A stretch of 64,000 nt of DNA, from assembly GCA_902631405.1 (NCBI GenBank), contig CACOYI010000001.1, positions 1 through 64,000 on the forward strand, in the 5' to 3' direction. Both the position numbers and the translations under genes were made by a program. How positions within the stretch are numbered: position 1 is the stretch's first letter; every line of letters starts with the position of its first letter. Shown piece after piece: positions 1-8,200 of the stretch. A model generated the notes under the pieces. It did not search any database. It saw nothing but the letters and a program-made list of their open reading frames with translations, and was not told the origin of the DNA. Source of the DNA: K189A clade bacterium. Its GTDB lineage: Bacteria > Pseudomonadota > Gammaproteobacteria > Pseudomonadales > Azotimanducaceae.

Positions 1-1
1 C

Positions 2-253
2 AATATTCACATCTTGTCGGAGGGGAACGAATTTGGCGCTCGATTGAGTAAACTCGCTAAGGAAAAGGGAATACTGCTCATGGCCTGTGATCAATGCGCG
101 TTGCGAAGAGGGTATACCGAGGGAGATTTTTCTGAGTGTGGATCGGGAACTCTGTCCCCCAAAGGACTTGTTGCGGGGGCAACTGTGGGCTGCTTTCCTC
201 AACTCTACGAGGCGTTATCTGGAGCAAATCTAGATCAAGTGATCACCCTCTGA
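2..253 (+). CDS. DsrE/DsrF-like sulfur-relay family protein, 5'-truncated by the window
   Basis: The open frame runs in from the left edge (first full codon at base 2), so the N-terminus lies outside the window; the TTG at 14 is probably not the start. The visible C-terminal part of about 84 residues has a Cys-x2-Cys pair (ACDQCALRRG), then two further Cys, and ends in a segment with the hydrophobic pattern of DsrE-like proteins, which are small persulfide-handling proteins. Assignment rests on this pattern alone, so a specific sulfur-transfer role is inference. It lies 44 bp upstream of the VOC gene on the same strand. Confidence 0.55.
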   Translation, partial: NIHILSEGNEFGARLSKLAKEKGILLMACDQCALRRGYTEGDFSECGSGTLSPKGLVAGATVGCFPQLYEALSGANLDQVITL

Positions 254-297
254 CGATGGTCCAAAATAAAAGCTACCAGCAAGCGTGAGAGGGTTGG

Positions 298-1206
298 ATG
301 AGTTCAATCAAAGACATCTTGTACGTCAAATTCAAAGTTCCTGACTTAATTAAACAAGATCAGTTTTTGCAAGACTTTGGGTTTGAGACTCGATCCAGTG
401 AGAACTTGCTTATGGCTCGGGGTACCGATACGAGTCAGTATGTTTACCTCGCTGAGCTTGGTGAGCCTGCTTTTGTTGGGGTCGGTTTTGAAGCCGCCTC
501 TCTCGATGACCTTGAAGCTCTTGCCAAGAGAGAGAATGTGAGCGTAGAGGACGTTCGGTTGCCAGGAGAGGGATGCAAAATTGCTCTGGAAGATCCAGAC
601 GGTAATATCGTTGAGGTCGTATTTGGAATAGAGCCTGCTGTTGAGCACGAAGTAGTTCCCCGACCGGCTTTTAATGCCGGAACAAAAAGACTCCGATTGG
701 GGGAGCGAGTCAAATTGAGCCCGCCGAAACATTTGGTCAAGCGGCTTGGTCACTGTGTTTTGAATGTTGTTGATTTCCGTGACAGTGAAAGATGGTACAA
801 AGATCGTTTCGGGCTGATAACGAGTGATGAGATATATATCGAATCGAAGGAAAATGTCCTGGGAGCGTTTCTGCGTTGCGACAGAGGCAAGGACTATGTG
901 GATCATCACACGCTCTTTCTTGTCGGTGCGGGCGAGTCAGGTTTTAATCACGCCGCTTTTGAGGTCGAGGACTGGGACTCGCTAATGGTTGGGCACGACC
1001 GTCTTAAGCAAGGCGAGTATGAACACAGATGGGGTGTTGGCAAGCATATTCTCGGCAGTCAAGTTTTCGACTATTGGAGAGATCCTCACGGCTTTAGTCT
1101 TGAACATTTTACTGACGGCGATCTGTTCAATGTTGATTCAGGCTCTCATCTTGCGCCTCTAGATGATCTCCTCAACGTTTTATGGGGGCCACAAGGCCAC
1201 CCCTGA
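298..1206 (+). CDS. VOC-superfamily protein, extradiol (catechol 2,3-) dioxygenase type
   Basis: 302 residues with two vicinal-oxygen-chelate domains (about 1-112 and 146-275). The C-terminal domain keeps what look like the 2-His-1-Glu metal ligands of extradiol dioxygenases: His152 (LGHCVLNV), His218 (FNHAAFEV) and Glu269 (SLEH), spaced much as in BphC. His204, His250 and Tyr259 fall where the catalytic residues of that family lie. An Fe(II)-dependent ring-cleaving dioxygenase is therefore likely; the substrate cannot be read. Start ATG at 298 follows a GAGAGG ribosome site. A GST gene converges on it from the other strand. Confidence 0.75.
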   Translation: MSSIKDILYVKFKVPDLIKQDQFLQDFGFETRSSENLLMARGTDTSQYVYLAELGEPAFVGVGFEAASLDDLEALAKRENVSVEDVRLPGEGCKIALEDPDGNIVEVVFGIEPAVEHEVVPRPAFNAGTKRLRLGERVKLSPPKHLVKRLGHCVLNVVDFRDSERWYKDRFGLITSDEIYIESKENVLGAFLRCDRGKDYVDHHTLFLVGAGESGFNHAAFEVEDWDSLMVGHDRLKQGEYEHRWGVGKHILGSQVFDYWRDPHGFSLEHFTDGDLFNVDSGSHLAPLDDLLNVLWGPQGHP

Positions 1207-1244
1207 TTCGCAACTATTCGGTATTTGATCCCGGCATATCTCCA

Positions 1245-2273
1245 CTACCTCAGCAAGTCTTCACAGCCAGATCCATCAATTATTGCATTAACCTGTCCCT
1301 GGGCATTACTTCCTAGCTTCTCATATTCTTCTCGGATCCACTGAAGGCATTTGGCTTGGTAAGGAAAGACGGGTTGTCTCCATGGCTTCCCGTCTATCTC
1401 AAGTGACATTTCTTCATCACCATTCTCAATAGCTTTCGCGTTGGCGAGCAAGGCCGGGACGTAGACTTTCCCAATCTCTTCGAGCAGTTCTCTCAAAGAT
1501 TGCTTCAGATCTTCTTCAGATAGCCAACCATCTTCTGAACCAGGGTTACCACTCAGGTCGTCGACAAGATCAGTCCATGCAAGAACCCGCGGGGCTCTCT
1601 CTAAGCATATCTTGGCGGGTGTCGGATCGAACTTTGCGAGCTGGGTCAGTTGCGCGTAGATCGCAAAGTCGGCTGAAGATGGGCGAGATCCCAAGACAAA
1701 GAGTTGTTTTTCGATGAGCCTATCCAAAATAGAAAGAAATCTCACATAACTTGCTTCGATAACTGGGGCAGTTAGGTCGTTTGATCCGACAACGTAGAGT
1801 CTGGATATCTGTCGATTTGCAACGTAATTTTTCATGTCTTTGAGTTTATCAGAAGGCGCCTGTATGCCTGTCCACATAGGGAGGATCGTTCCCGCCATGT
1901 CGATATCGTCATCATAGTACCAACGGTAGTGAAACATCGATTTAGTTAGCCACTCATCGGCAAAGTCTTCGATCAGATAGTTAAGGAAAGCAAGAACAGG
2001 ATGAGATGGCAGTGCCTCTTTGCCGGAAAATTCTTGTTCCAGCCGCCGTATTAGAGGAGTTGAGTCCACAACCGCCTCGATCTGGCCGTCATCGCCAGGA
2101 AGATAGAATGTTGGCAGTAGCCCAACCTTGGCATCTGGCATACCCAAAGATTTTGCATGGTCACCGATCAGCAGCTCATAACGTATGCCTCTATAACGCA
2201 AGTACGCGAGCATTTTCCTAGTATATGGAGAACCGGGCGCTCCTTTGAATTTAATCGGTTCATGAGTGTTCAT
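1245..2273 (-). CDS. Glutathione S-transferase family protein
   Basis: 342 residues, longer than a typical 200-230 residue GST. The N-terminal 85 residues look like a thioredoxin-fold GST domain (GSPYTRKMLAYLRYRG at 14-29 with a Ser/Tyr near the glutathione site, then LLPTFYLP and a DSTPLIRRLE element equivalent to the glutathione-binding ES motif). The rest is helical, with a DFAIYAQL segment typical of the GST C-terminal domain. A long C-terminal extension after about residue 240 is unassigned. Transcribed away from the monooxygenase gene at 2543, sharing a 269 bp divergent region. Confidence 0.75.
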   Translation of the reverse strand: MNTHEPIKFKGAPGSPYTRKMLAYLRYRGIRYELLIGDHAKSLGMPDAKVGLLPTFYLPGDDGQIEAVVDSTPLIRRLEQEFSGKEALPSHPVLAFLNYLIEDFADEWLTKSMFHYRWYYDDDIDMAGTILPMWTGIQAPSDKLKDMKNYVANRQISRLYVVGSNDLTAPVIEASYVRFLSILDRLIEKQLFVLGSRPSSADFAIYAQLTQLAKFDPTPAKICLERAPRVLAWTDLVDDLSGNPGSEDGWLSEEDLKQSLRELLEEIGKVYVPALLANAKAIENGDEEMSLEIDGKPWRQPVFPYQAKCLQWIREEYEKLGSNAQGQVNAIIDGSGCEDLLR

Positions 2274-2391
2274 AGTCTTCCATCCTGAGTATCAATCAAA
2301 AACGAGATATCTAGAAAGTATATCGTTGGCCCGTCACGAGAGGTATTTTTAAAACATTAAAGTTTTCGGCAGTTCTGACGATTAATTAATT

Positions 2392-2453
2392 GCCTCGGGG
2401 ATGCTCATTGCTCGCTCTCCCTTCCCCAATAATGCGACTTCTGTCCCCGAGGC
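2392..2453. repeat. 10-bp perfect inverted repeat in the GST/monooxygenase divergent region
   Basis: GCCTCGGGGA at 2392-2401 is matched by its exact reverse complement TCCCCGAGGC at 2444-2453, with 42 bases between. It sits in the centre of the 269 bp region separating the two divergent genes. It could be a long stem-loop or a pair of regulator sites. There is no T-tract on either side, so an intrinsic terminator is unlikely. Confidence 0.5.
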
Positions 2454-2497
2454 GATCTCTATAGCCAGTTTATTGGTTTAAAAAGAGCAACGTATGT

Positions 2498-2538
2498 TTT
2501 ATCTTTTGTCTGTCAGAGAAACGGTAACTTTTTGGGGG
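2498..2538 (+). promoter_or_regulatory. Leader of the monooxygenase gene, partly shared with the TonB-receptor leader
   Basis: TTTATCTTTT at 2498-2507 and ACGGTAACTTTTTGGGGG at 2521-2538 precede the ATG at 2543. The same two blocks, more closely spaced, precede the TonB-receptor gene (36264-36273 and 36276-36293). The G run also serves as ribosome-binding site. Whether the shared part is promoter or 5' UTR cannot be told from sequence. Confidence 0.4.
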
Positions 2539-2542
2539 AATC

Positions 2543-4435
2543 ATGGCCGAGGCGACAGATACTTTCACCAACTTAGGATTTGATCCGGATGCTTTGAGGA
2601 ATAAGTATCGAGAGGAGCGGGATAAACGTCTCAGGCAAGACGGCAATGACCAATATATTGAAGTAAAGGGTGACTTTTCCCGCTATGTTGATGACCCTTA
2701 TGTCGAGCCGGGTTTTTCTCGAGAATCGATAGATGCAGAGATAGAAGTAATCATTATCGGCGGTGGCTTCGGGGGCATGCTCGCGGCGGCCAGGCTCAGA
2801 GAGATAGGGATTGATGATTTTAGGATTATCGAAAAGGGAGGGGATTTCGGTGGGACTTGGTACTGGAATCGATACCCAGGAGCTTCGTGTGATATCGAGT
2901 CTTACGTTTACTTCCCTCTCCTAGAGAAAACAGATTTTGTTCCGAAACAAAAATATACCAATGCACCAGAGACGCTCGAATATTGTGGCGTAATTGCGGA
3001 AAAGTATTCACTTCATGAAAATGCTCTCCTTCAGACGGAAGTGACCGCTACGGAATGGGATGAAGAGTTAGGTAGATGGAGAGTGTCAACCAATAGAGCG
3101 GACAATATTTTGGCAAAATATGTAGTTCATTCGAATGGACCCTTAAACAGACCGAAGCTCCCCGCCATAAGAGGCATCAACGACTACAAGGGTCATACAT
3201 TTCATACGAGCCGTTGGGATTATGCGTATACCGGTGGCGACTCTCATGGGAATCTTTCTGGCCTTGCAGACAAGAAAGTTGCCATTATTGGGACGGGCGC
3301 TACTGCGGTTCAATGTGTCCCGCATCTAGGTGCTGCGGCGAAAGAACTTTATGTCTTCCAAAGAACACCTTCCTCCATCGATGTAAGAAATAATCAAGCC
3401 ACTGATCCGAACTGGATGGCGAGCCAAGCGAGTGGTTGGCAGGATGAGCGAAGAAAGAATTTTGAGTCGCTTATGGTTGGAGCCCCGGTAAAAGAAGATC
3501 TCGTTAACGATGGTTGGACGGAGGCTTTCAGAACCCTTTTTAGTGGAGTACGTGATCTTGCGCCGCCGAAATGGCGTATTGGTTTGTGGGCTATCTTGGG
3601 GCCCCTTAACGGGGACTTCTACAGGCTAGGGTTCAAGCAGTACGTAACCAAGAAAGTAACCGACTACATGGACCTACCTCGCCAAATGGAAATCGCCGAC
3701 TTCAAGAAAATGGAGGGGATCCGGGCAAGAGCTGATGAGGTCGTTAACGATAAAGATACGGCTGAAGCATTAAAACCCTACTATCGGCAGTTCTGTAAGC
3801 GGCCGTGCTTTCATGATGAATACCTGTCTACCTTTAATAGGGAGAACGTCACGTTGGTACATACCGATGGACGAGGAATAGATGAGATCACGGAGAGCGG
3901 CGTAATTTTTGAAGGGACCGAGTACGAGGTTGATTGCATCATATTCGCTACAGGTTTTGAGGTGGGAACGGACTATTCGAGGAGAGCCGGATATCAGATT
4001 CGTGGCGTTGATGGAAAGTCGATTTCAGAAAAATGGGCAGATGGCCTATCCACTTTTCATGGTATGCACTCCCGAGGATTTCCAAATGCGTTCTTTTTTG
4101 GCCCTGCTCAATCGGGTTTTACTGCGACTTATACCTACTCACTTGATGAGCAGAGTGTTCATCTTGCACACATACTAGGAAAGGCGAGAGAAAGAGGGGC
4201 GAACCGCATCGAAGCGAGCGAGCGTGCGGAGACTGAGTGGGTGAAAACGATTATAGAAAAAGCACGGCTAACGGCTGACTTTCAAGAGAAATGCACGCCG
4301 GGCTATTACAATAACGAAGGTAACGTCAATACAAAACCGCAGAATAATACGTATGGTGGCGGCCCGATAGAGTTCTTCGGCCTGATGGAGAAATGGCGGG
4401 AACAGGGTAACTTAGATGGATTAGAGCTGACCTAA
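2543..4435 (+). CDS. Baeyer-Villiger-type flavoprotein monooxygenase (class B)
   Basis: 630 residues. The N-terminal FAD motif GGGFGG is at 73-78, and the long class-B fingerprint GGTWYWNRYPGASCD at 103-117. The Baeyer-Villiger signature GHTFHTSRWDY is at 217-227, and a second Rossmann motif GTGATA (NADPH) at 250-255. Such enzymes insert oxygen next to a ketone to give an ester or lactone, using FAD, NADPH and O2. The first ~65 residues extend beyond a cyclohexanone-monooxygenase-sized (~540 residue) core, as in the longer members such as the hydroxyacetophenone monooxygenases. Start ATG follows TTTGGGGGAATC. The substrate is unknown. The gene ends 1 bp before the stop of the convergent methyltransferase gene. 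Confidence 0.88.
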   Translation: MAEATDTFTNLGFDPDALRNKYREERDKRLRQDGNDQYIEVKGDFSRYVDDPYVEPGFSRESIDAEIEVIIIGGGFGGMLAAARLREIGIDDFRIIEKGGDFGGTWYWNRYPGASCDIESYVYFPLLEKTDFVPKQKYTNAPETLEYCGVIAEKYSLHENALLQTEVTATEWDEELGRWRVSTNRADNILAKYVVHSNGPLNRPKLPAIRGINDYKGHTFHTSRWDYAYTGGDSHGNLSGLADKKVAIIGTGATAVQCVPHLGAAAKELYVFQRTPSSIDVRNNQATDPNWMASQASGWQDERRKNFESLMVGAPVKEDLVNDGWTEAFRTLFSGVRDLAPPKWRIGLWAILGPLNGDFYRLGFKQYVTKKVTDYMDLPRQMEIADFKKMEGIRARADEVVNDKDTAEALKPYYRQFCKRPCFHDEYLSTFNRENVTLVHTDGRGIDEITESGVIFEGTEYEVDCIIFATGFEVGTDYSRRAGYQIRGVDGKSISEKWADGLSTFHGMHSRGFPNAFFFGPAQSGFTATYTYSLDEQSVHLAHILGKARERGANRIEASERAETEWVKTIIEKARLTADFQEKCTPGYYNNEGNVNTKPQNNTYGGGPIEFFGLMEKWREQGNLDGLELT

Positions 4436-4436
4436 T

Positions 4437-5258
4437 TCAGGTTCGGGCGGTTACAATCCAGACGGCGCCTTCCATGTAAACACCCTTGCTGGTTTGGTAA
4501 GGAGCTAAAGATTCGCCCATTTTATCCAAGGCCTCTTTTCTAATAGCGGGATCATCTATTTCGGCCAGAACCCTTGCTCCCGGGCCAATTTTAGTTTGGA
4601 AAAATACTGCCTCTTCGATGGAATCCGCTACATGTAATTGGCTTTTGAAGTCGGCTATCGTCGGATCCTTAAACCCTGATTTTAGAAGAATATCCTCTAG
4701 GTAAATTGGGTCTGCGAATGCAAATGGTCCGGGAGCCTTGGGATCTGGCTGGGCCTCGGTTTCAGGGATAAATGGTCTAATCACCTGTCCAGGGATCGCC
4801 ATCCAAGGATTTTTCTGGGGAGACTGCCAACATACAAATGCGAGTCTTCCATTGTCGGCTGTGATCGAGTGTAAATTTGAAAAAGCCTTGTAAGGATCTG
4901 AGAAAAACATTACACCAAAACGAGAGAACACCAGGTCAAATTTTTGATCTGATTGATAGGTAGATGCATCAGTTTCGATAAAACTAACCTTTTTAGCTCG
5001 CTTCTTGGCGAGGTCTAGCATTGGTGTTGATACGTCAACACCGGTTACCGCTGCACCCAGCTCGGAAATGGCTAAGCTAGTGGCACCGCAGCCGCAGCCG
5101 ACGTCCAGTACCTTTTCGTTGGGTTTGATCTCAGCTACTACAATTACCTCTTGCGAGAAGGGGTGAAGCAACTGATCGGTTCTTTCTTGTAACTCCGTCC
5201 ACGTCTTGCCAGCCCGGTTATTCCAATAGTCGATTTGTTCCTGATTCTCTTCTGACAT
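4437..5258 (-). CDS. Class I SAM-dependent methyltransferase
   Basis: 273 residues. Motif I VLDVGCGCGATSLAI (about 50-64) and the following GVDVS acidic loop identify the Rossmann-fold SAM-binding domain, with FDLVFSRFGVMFF as motif II/post-II. This resembles the UbiE/Methyltransf_11 group. The substrate cannot be predicted; the C-terminal half is divergent. The start ATG at 5258 is preceded by GGAGG, which abuts the T-tract of the terminator of the upstream amidohydrolase gene, so the gene may use read-through or its own promoter. Confidence 0.8.
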   Translation of the reverse strand: MSEENQEQIDYWNNRAGKTWTELQERTDQLLHPFSQEVIVVAEIKPNEKVLDVGCGCGATSLAISELGAAVTGVDVSTPMLDLAKKRAKKVSFIETDASTYQSDQKFDLVFSRFGVMFFSDPYKAFSNLHSITADNGRLAFVCWQSPQKNPWMAIPGQVIRPFIPETEAQPDPKAPGPFAFADPIYLEDILLKSGFKDPTIADFKSQLHVADSIEEAVFFQTKIGPGARVLAEIDDPAIRKEALDKMGESLAPYQTSKGVYMEGAVWIVTART

Positions 5259-5267
5259 TTATCCTCC

Positions 5268-5295
5268 AAAAAAAAAAGCCCCAGCAGGGGCTTCT
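5268..5295 (-). terminator. Rho-independent terminator after the amidohydrolase gene
   Basis: GCCCC at 5278-5282, loop AGCA, GGGGC at 5287-5291. On the minus strand the hairpin is followed by ten T residues (A run at 5268-5277 on the plus strand). It lies 27 bp past the amidohydrolase stop, and its T-tract touches the ribosome site of the next minus-strand gene. The opposite flank is also T-rich, so it could act weakly on the plus strand. Confidence 0.85.
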
Positions 5296-5317
5296 TTCTA
5301 AGCTTATCGAATAAGCA

Positions 5318-7018
5318 TTAGCCTCGAATGAACTCACGGATAACGCTTCCAGGTCGGTTGCCCGTATACTCACCGTTTCTGGTGACTATTTCGCCCGATA
5401 CTATTGTTGCTTCGTAACCGATACCCTTGACTACGAATCGGCCTACACCATGAGGAAAGTCATTTACGTAGTTAGCATGCGTCGTGCTGAGATTTTCGTA
5501 ATCAATCACATTAATGTCCGCGTGCCAACCTTCTCGAAGCTCACCTCTCTCTTTGAGCCCAATAATCTGAGCTGACTTCCCTGTGATTCGGTGTACTGCA
5601 TCTGGAAGGGTGTAGACACCATGCTTTCTGGTGAGCTCACTAAGCAGAACTGTTGGAGAGTCGGTATCTGTGAAGAAACCGACATGCGCGCCTGCGTCTC
5701 CAAGCATTGGCACCACGTCTGGAAGATTCATGTACTTCCATTGATTTTCTAATGCCCCGCCAAACATCCAAAAGTTGAATAGCTCTTTTCCTTCAGAGGC
5801 TAGGAGTCTATCAACATAAACTTCGACAGGATCCTTTCCCTCAGCCTCCGCCAGTTGAGCCAAGCTGGCTTTTCTATCGAAGTCCAGATCTGGCGTGTCT
5901 GCAATTCCGAATGGGTGCAGCATGTGAGCAAAATTCTGCATATCACCAGCGGCTATTCCGTCTGCAATTAGCTTCGCTCTCTTGTTTGGATCTCTAAGCG
6001 CTTCAACTCGATCTTCCAGGGTAGGCAGATCCATCAGCTCTTTCCATGATTCGCACGTTCTGACAAAAGGAGATAGTTGAGCTAGACCAAAGAAAGCACC
6101 GCTTGGACGAGTATGGCATATGCTTGCCAACCGTCTGCCGCCCTCATTTTGCTCGCCCATGAAGTCTCGCCACCGAGATACACCTCCATCGCCCTGGGGA
6201 CCAGCACCACCAGAGAAGAGCACCTGACAGCCTACTTCCGTACCGTCTCTGAACATTTGTAGCTCGGTTTCGAAGCGCGTAGCCATATCGTTAGCGGATT
6301 GATACAGCCCACCTGTTCCCCCTGCTTCAACCACTGCTTCCTGCATTGCTTTAGTCTCTCGCAGGTCTGCCCACGTTCCTGGAGTGCAGCGTCCGTCTGG
6401 CACCAAGTGCTGAAGGAATCGAGAGGTTGAAAATCCGACTGCACCTTCTTCCACCGCTTGCTTCACCATTTGGACCATGTGCTCAAGCTCCTGATCGTTG
6501 GCTTGCTGCCCTTCGTCCATGCTCTTATCACCCATCGCTTCGAAGCGGACCGCAGAGTGTCCAACCAAACCAACGATGTTTAATGCAGGATTCAGTCTTT
6601 CAAGTGAATCGAGGTATTCCCCATAGCTATTCCAGTCCCACGGCATGCCATCAAGGATTGCATCTGCCGCAATATCCTCTACTGACTCCATTAGTTTTGC
6701 TAAATACTCTCTATTTTCGGTGCTGCATGGCGCAAATGAGACACCACAGTTTCCGATCATCGCGGTTGTGACGCCATGGAACGAACTTGAACTCATCATA
6801 GGATCCCAACCAATTTGCGCGTCCAGGTGAGTATGAAGGTCTATAAAACCAGGTGTCACAATCTTTCCTGTCGCGTCTATTGTCTCTGCGGCACTGTCCC
6901 GGCTCAAATCACCGATTCTTTCGATTTTGCCGTTCTTTATGGCAAGATCCGCTTTGACGGCATCAGCGCCCGTTCCGTCAATCAATGTCCCGCCTGAAAT
7001 AATTAGATCGTATTCCAT
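5318..7018 (-). CDS. N-acyl-D-amino-acid deacylase / D-aminoacylase family amidohydrolase
   Basis: 566 residues of the amidohydrolase superfamily (Amidohydro_3-like). A small beta-domain at the N-terminus is followed by the metal-binding TPGFIDLHTHLD segment (His62 and His64). Near the C-terminus LGDAGAHVGFFTD carries the catalytic Asp, and a closing beta segment has RPGSVIRE. Members hydrolyse N-acyl-D-amino acids, cyclic amides or similar substrates with Zn2+; the exact substrate is not readable. There is no signal peptide, so it is cytoplasmic. ATG at 7018 follows GAGGGG. A strong hairpin terminator follows the stop. Confidence 0.82.
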   Translation of the reverse strand: MEYDLIISGGTLIDGTGADAVKADLAIKNGKIERIGDLSRDSAAETIDATGKIVTPGFIDLHTHLDAQIGWDPMMSSSSFHGVTTAMIGNCGVSFAPCSTENREYLAKLMESVEDIAADAILDGMPWDWNSYGEYLDSLERLNPALNIVGLVGHSAVRFEAMGDKSMDEGQQANDQELEHMVQMVKQAVEEGAVGFSTSRFLQHLVPDGRCTPGTWADLRETKAMQEAVVEAGGTGGLYQSANDMATRFETELQMFRDGTEVGCQVLFSGGAGPQGDGGVSRWRDFMGEQNEGGRRLASICHTRPSGAFFGLAQLSPFVRTCESWKELMDLPTLEDRVEALRDPNKRAKLIADGIAAGDMQNFAHMLHPFGIADTPDLDFDRKASLAQLAEAEGKDPVEVYVDRLLASEGKELFNFWMFGGALENQWKYMNLPDVVPMLGDAGAHVGFFTDTDSPTVLLSELTRKHGVYTLPDAVHRITGKSAQIIGLKERGELREGWHADINVIDYENLSTTHANYVNDFPHGVGRFVVKGIGYEATIVSGEIVTRNGEYTGNRPGSVIREFIRG

Positions 7019-7273
7019 AATCCCCTCGTCCTAGTCCCGAATTCAAATGATCGTGACGTTTTTTAAAGTTACCACTAGGTGTTTCGTTCTTCGACTTTGT
7101 AGATTTACCGCTAAAGAAGAGCCACTCTCCAACATCTTACACAGAAATAGCGGCACGTATCCAGCCCTTTGGAGAGACTGATTCTTGCATCTGGTGGCCT
7201 CTTTTTATCATGTGTATTGCGGTAAGCTCATCGACACGAATCGGGGCGAAGATTAACTCTGAAAGGGGGTAGG

Positions 7274-8200
7274 TTGTTAGCGAATCAAAACATGGCACGT
7301 ATAATCTCTTTGGCAGCTTTGCTACTTGGGTGTTCATATCTCAATCCAGCCTACGCTCTCCTGGGTGCCATGATGGTCAGATTCTTCTCGAGTGGTAATC
7401 CATTTCCAGTCTTTTCGAAATATGGAAAGAAGAGCCTCCAAGCAGCCATCATTATTCTCGGTTTCACGATCGGCTTCCAAACTCTCTTATCCTCAGCAAA
7501 TCAGTATGCTTTAGCGACAATTATCTATATTTGTCTTTTACTGAGTGTCGGCTCGTTAATGTGGTGGATTTTCCGTTTAGATAAAAAAGAGGCTACGTTA
7601 ATTACTGGTGGTACTGCCATATGTGGTGGAACAGCTATCGCGACTTTGTCTCCAATTATCGACGCAAGACCCCGCCAGATAGGAGCGGCAATGGCACTTG
7701 TTTTTGTGCTTAACGCGGTGGCACTAATATTCTTCCCATACATTGGGGGTTTTTTGAATCTCTCTCAGGAAGAATTCGGCGCCTGGGTGGCCTTAGCGAT
7801 TCATGACACTAGTTCTGTAGTCGCAACAGCAGCTATATACGGAGAAGAATCTGCAGCGGTTGCGACAACTGTGAAGCTGGGTAGAACTCTTTTTTTGATT
7901 CCTCTTGCCTTTATCGTGGCATTAATTTTTAGATCGAAAAAAGCAAAATTTGAGATACCTTGGTTCGTTCTAGGTTTCATACTCGCGGCTCTCGTGGGAA
8001 CATTGGTTGCTATACCAGTTGATCTTCAATCGGCTCTAGTTTTTATTAGCAAATTGTTATTGGTTTTCGCGCTGTGGGTGATCGGTTGTGAGATAGATCG
8101 TGACACACTGAAAAGCACCTCACCCAGCGTGGTTTATTTTGGCCTGGGATTATGGGCGGTAGCCGCTTCTTCAGCACTCTTCTTGATCAGGTTGTTTTAA
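7274..8200 (+). CDS. YeiH/UPF0324 family membrane protein (putative sulfate/anion exporter)
   Basis: 308 residues, about ten hydrophobic segments. The conserved core ATLITGGTAICGGTAIATLSP (around 112-131) and the later AIHDTSSVVATAA motif are typical of the YeiH family, for which sulfonate or sulfate export has been proposed. The start is uncertain: TTG at 7274 has GGGGGTAGG just upstream, whereas the first ATG at 7292 is too far from it. YeiH genes are often beside a LysR regulator; none is visible here. It ends in a 4-bp TTAA overlap with the glycoside hydrolase stop. Confidence 0.75.
   Translation: MLANQNMARIISLAALLLGCSYLNPAYALLGAMMVRFFSSGNPFPVFSKYGKKSLQAAIIILGFTIGFQTLLSSANQYALATIIYICLLLSVGSLMWWIFRLDKKEATLITGGTAICGGTAIATLSPIIDARPRQIGAAMALVFVLNAVALIFFPYIGGFLNLSQEEFGAWVALAIHDTSSVVATAAIYGEESAAVATTVKLGRTLFLIPLAFIVALIFRSKKAKFEIPWFVLGFILAALVGTLVAIPVDLQSALVFISKLLLVFALWVIGCEIDRDTLKSTSPSVVYFGLGLWAVAASSALFLIRLF

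Noticed and set aside
346..909. Long minus-strand frame inside the VOC gene, and similar long frames inside the TonB-receptor and other genes
   Set aside because: They lie in the shadow of well-supported genes and show no domain pattern.
7137..7337. 66-codon minus-strand frame across the YeiH upstream region
   Set aside because: It overlaps the YeiH start, has no recognised domain and no supporting context; more likely chance.
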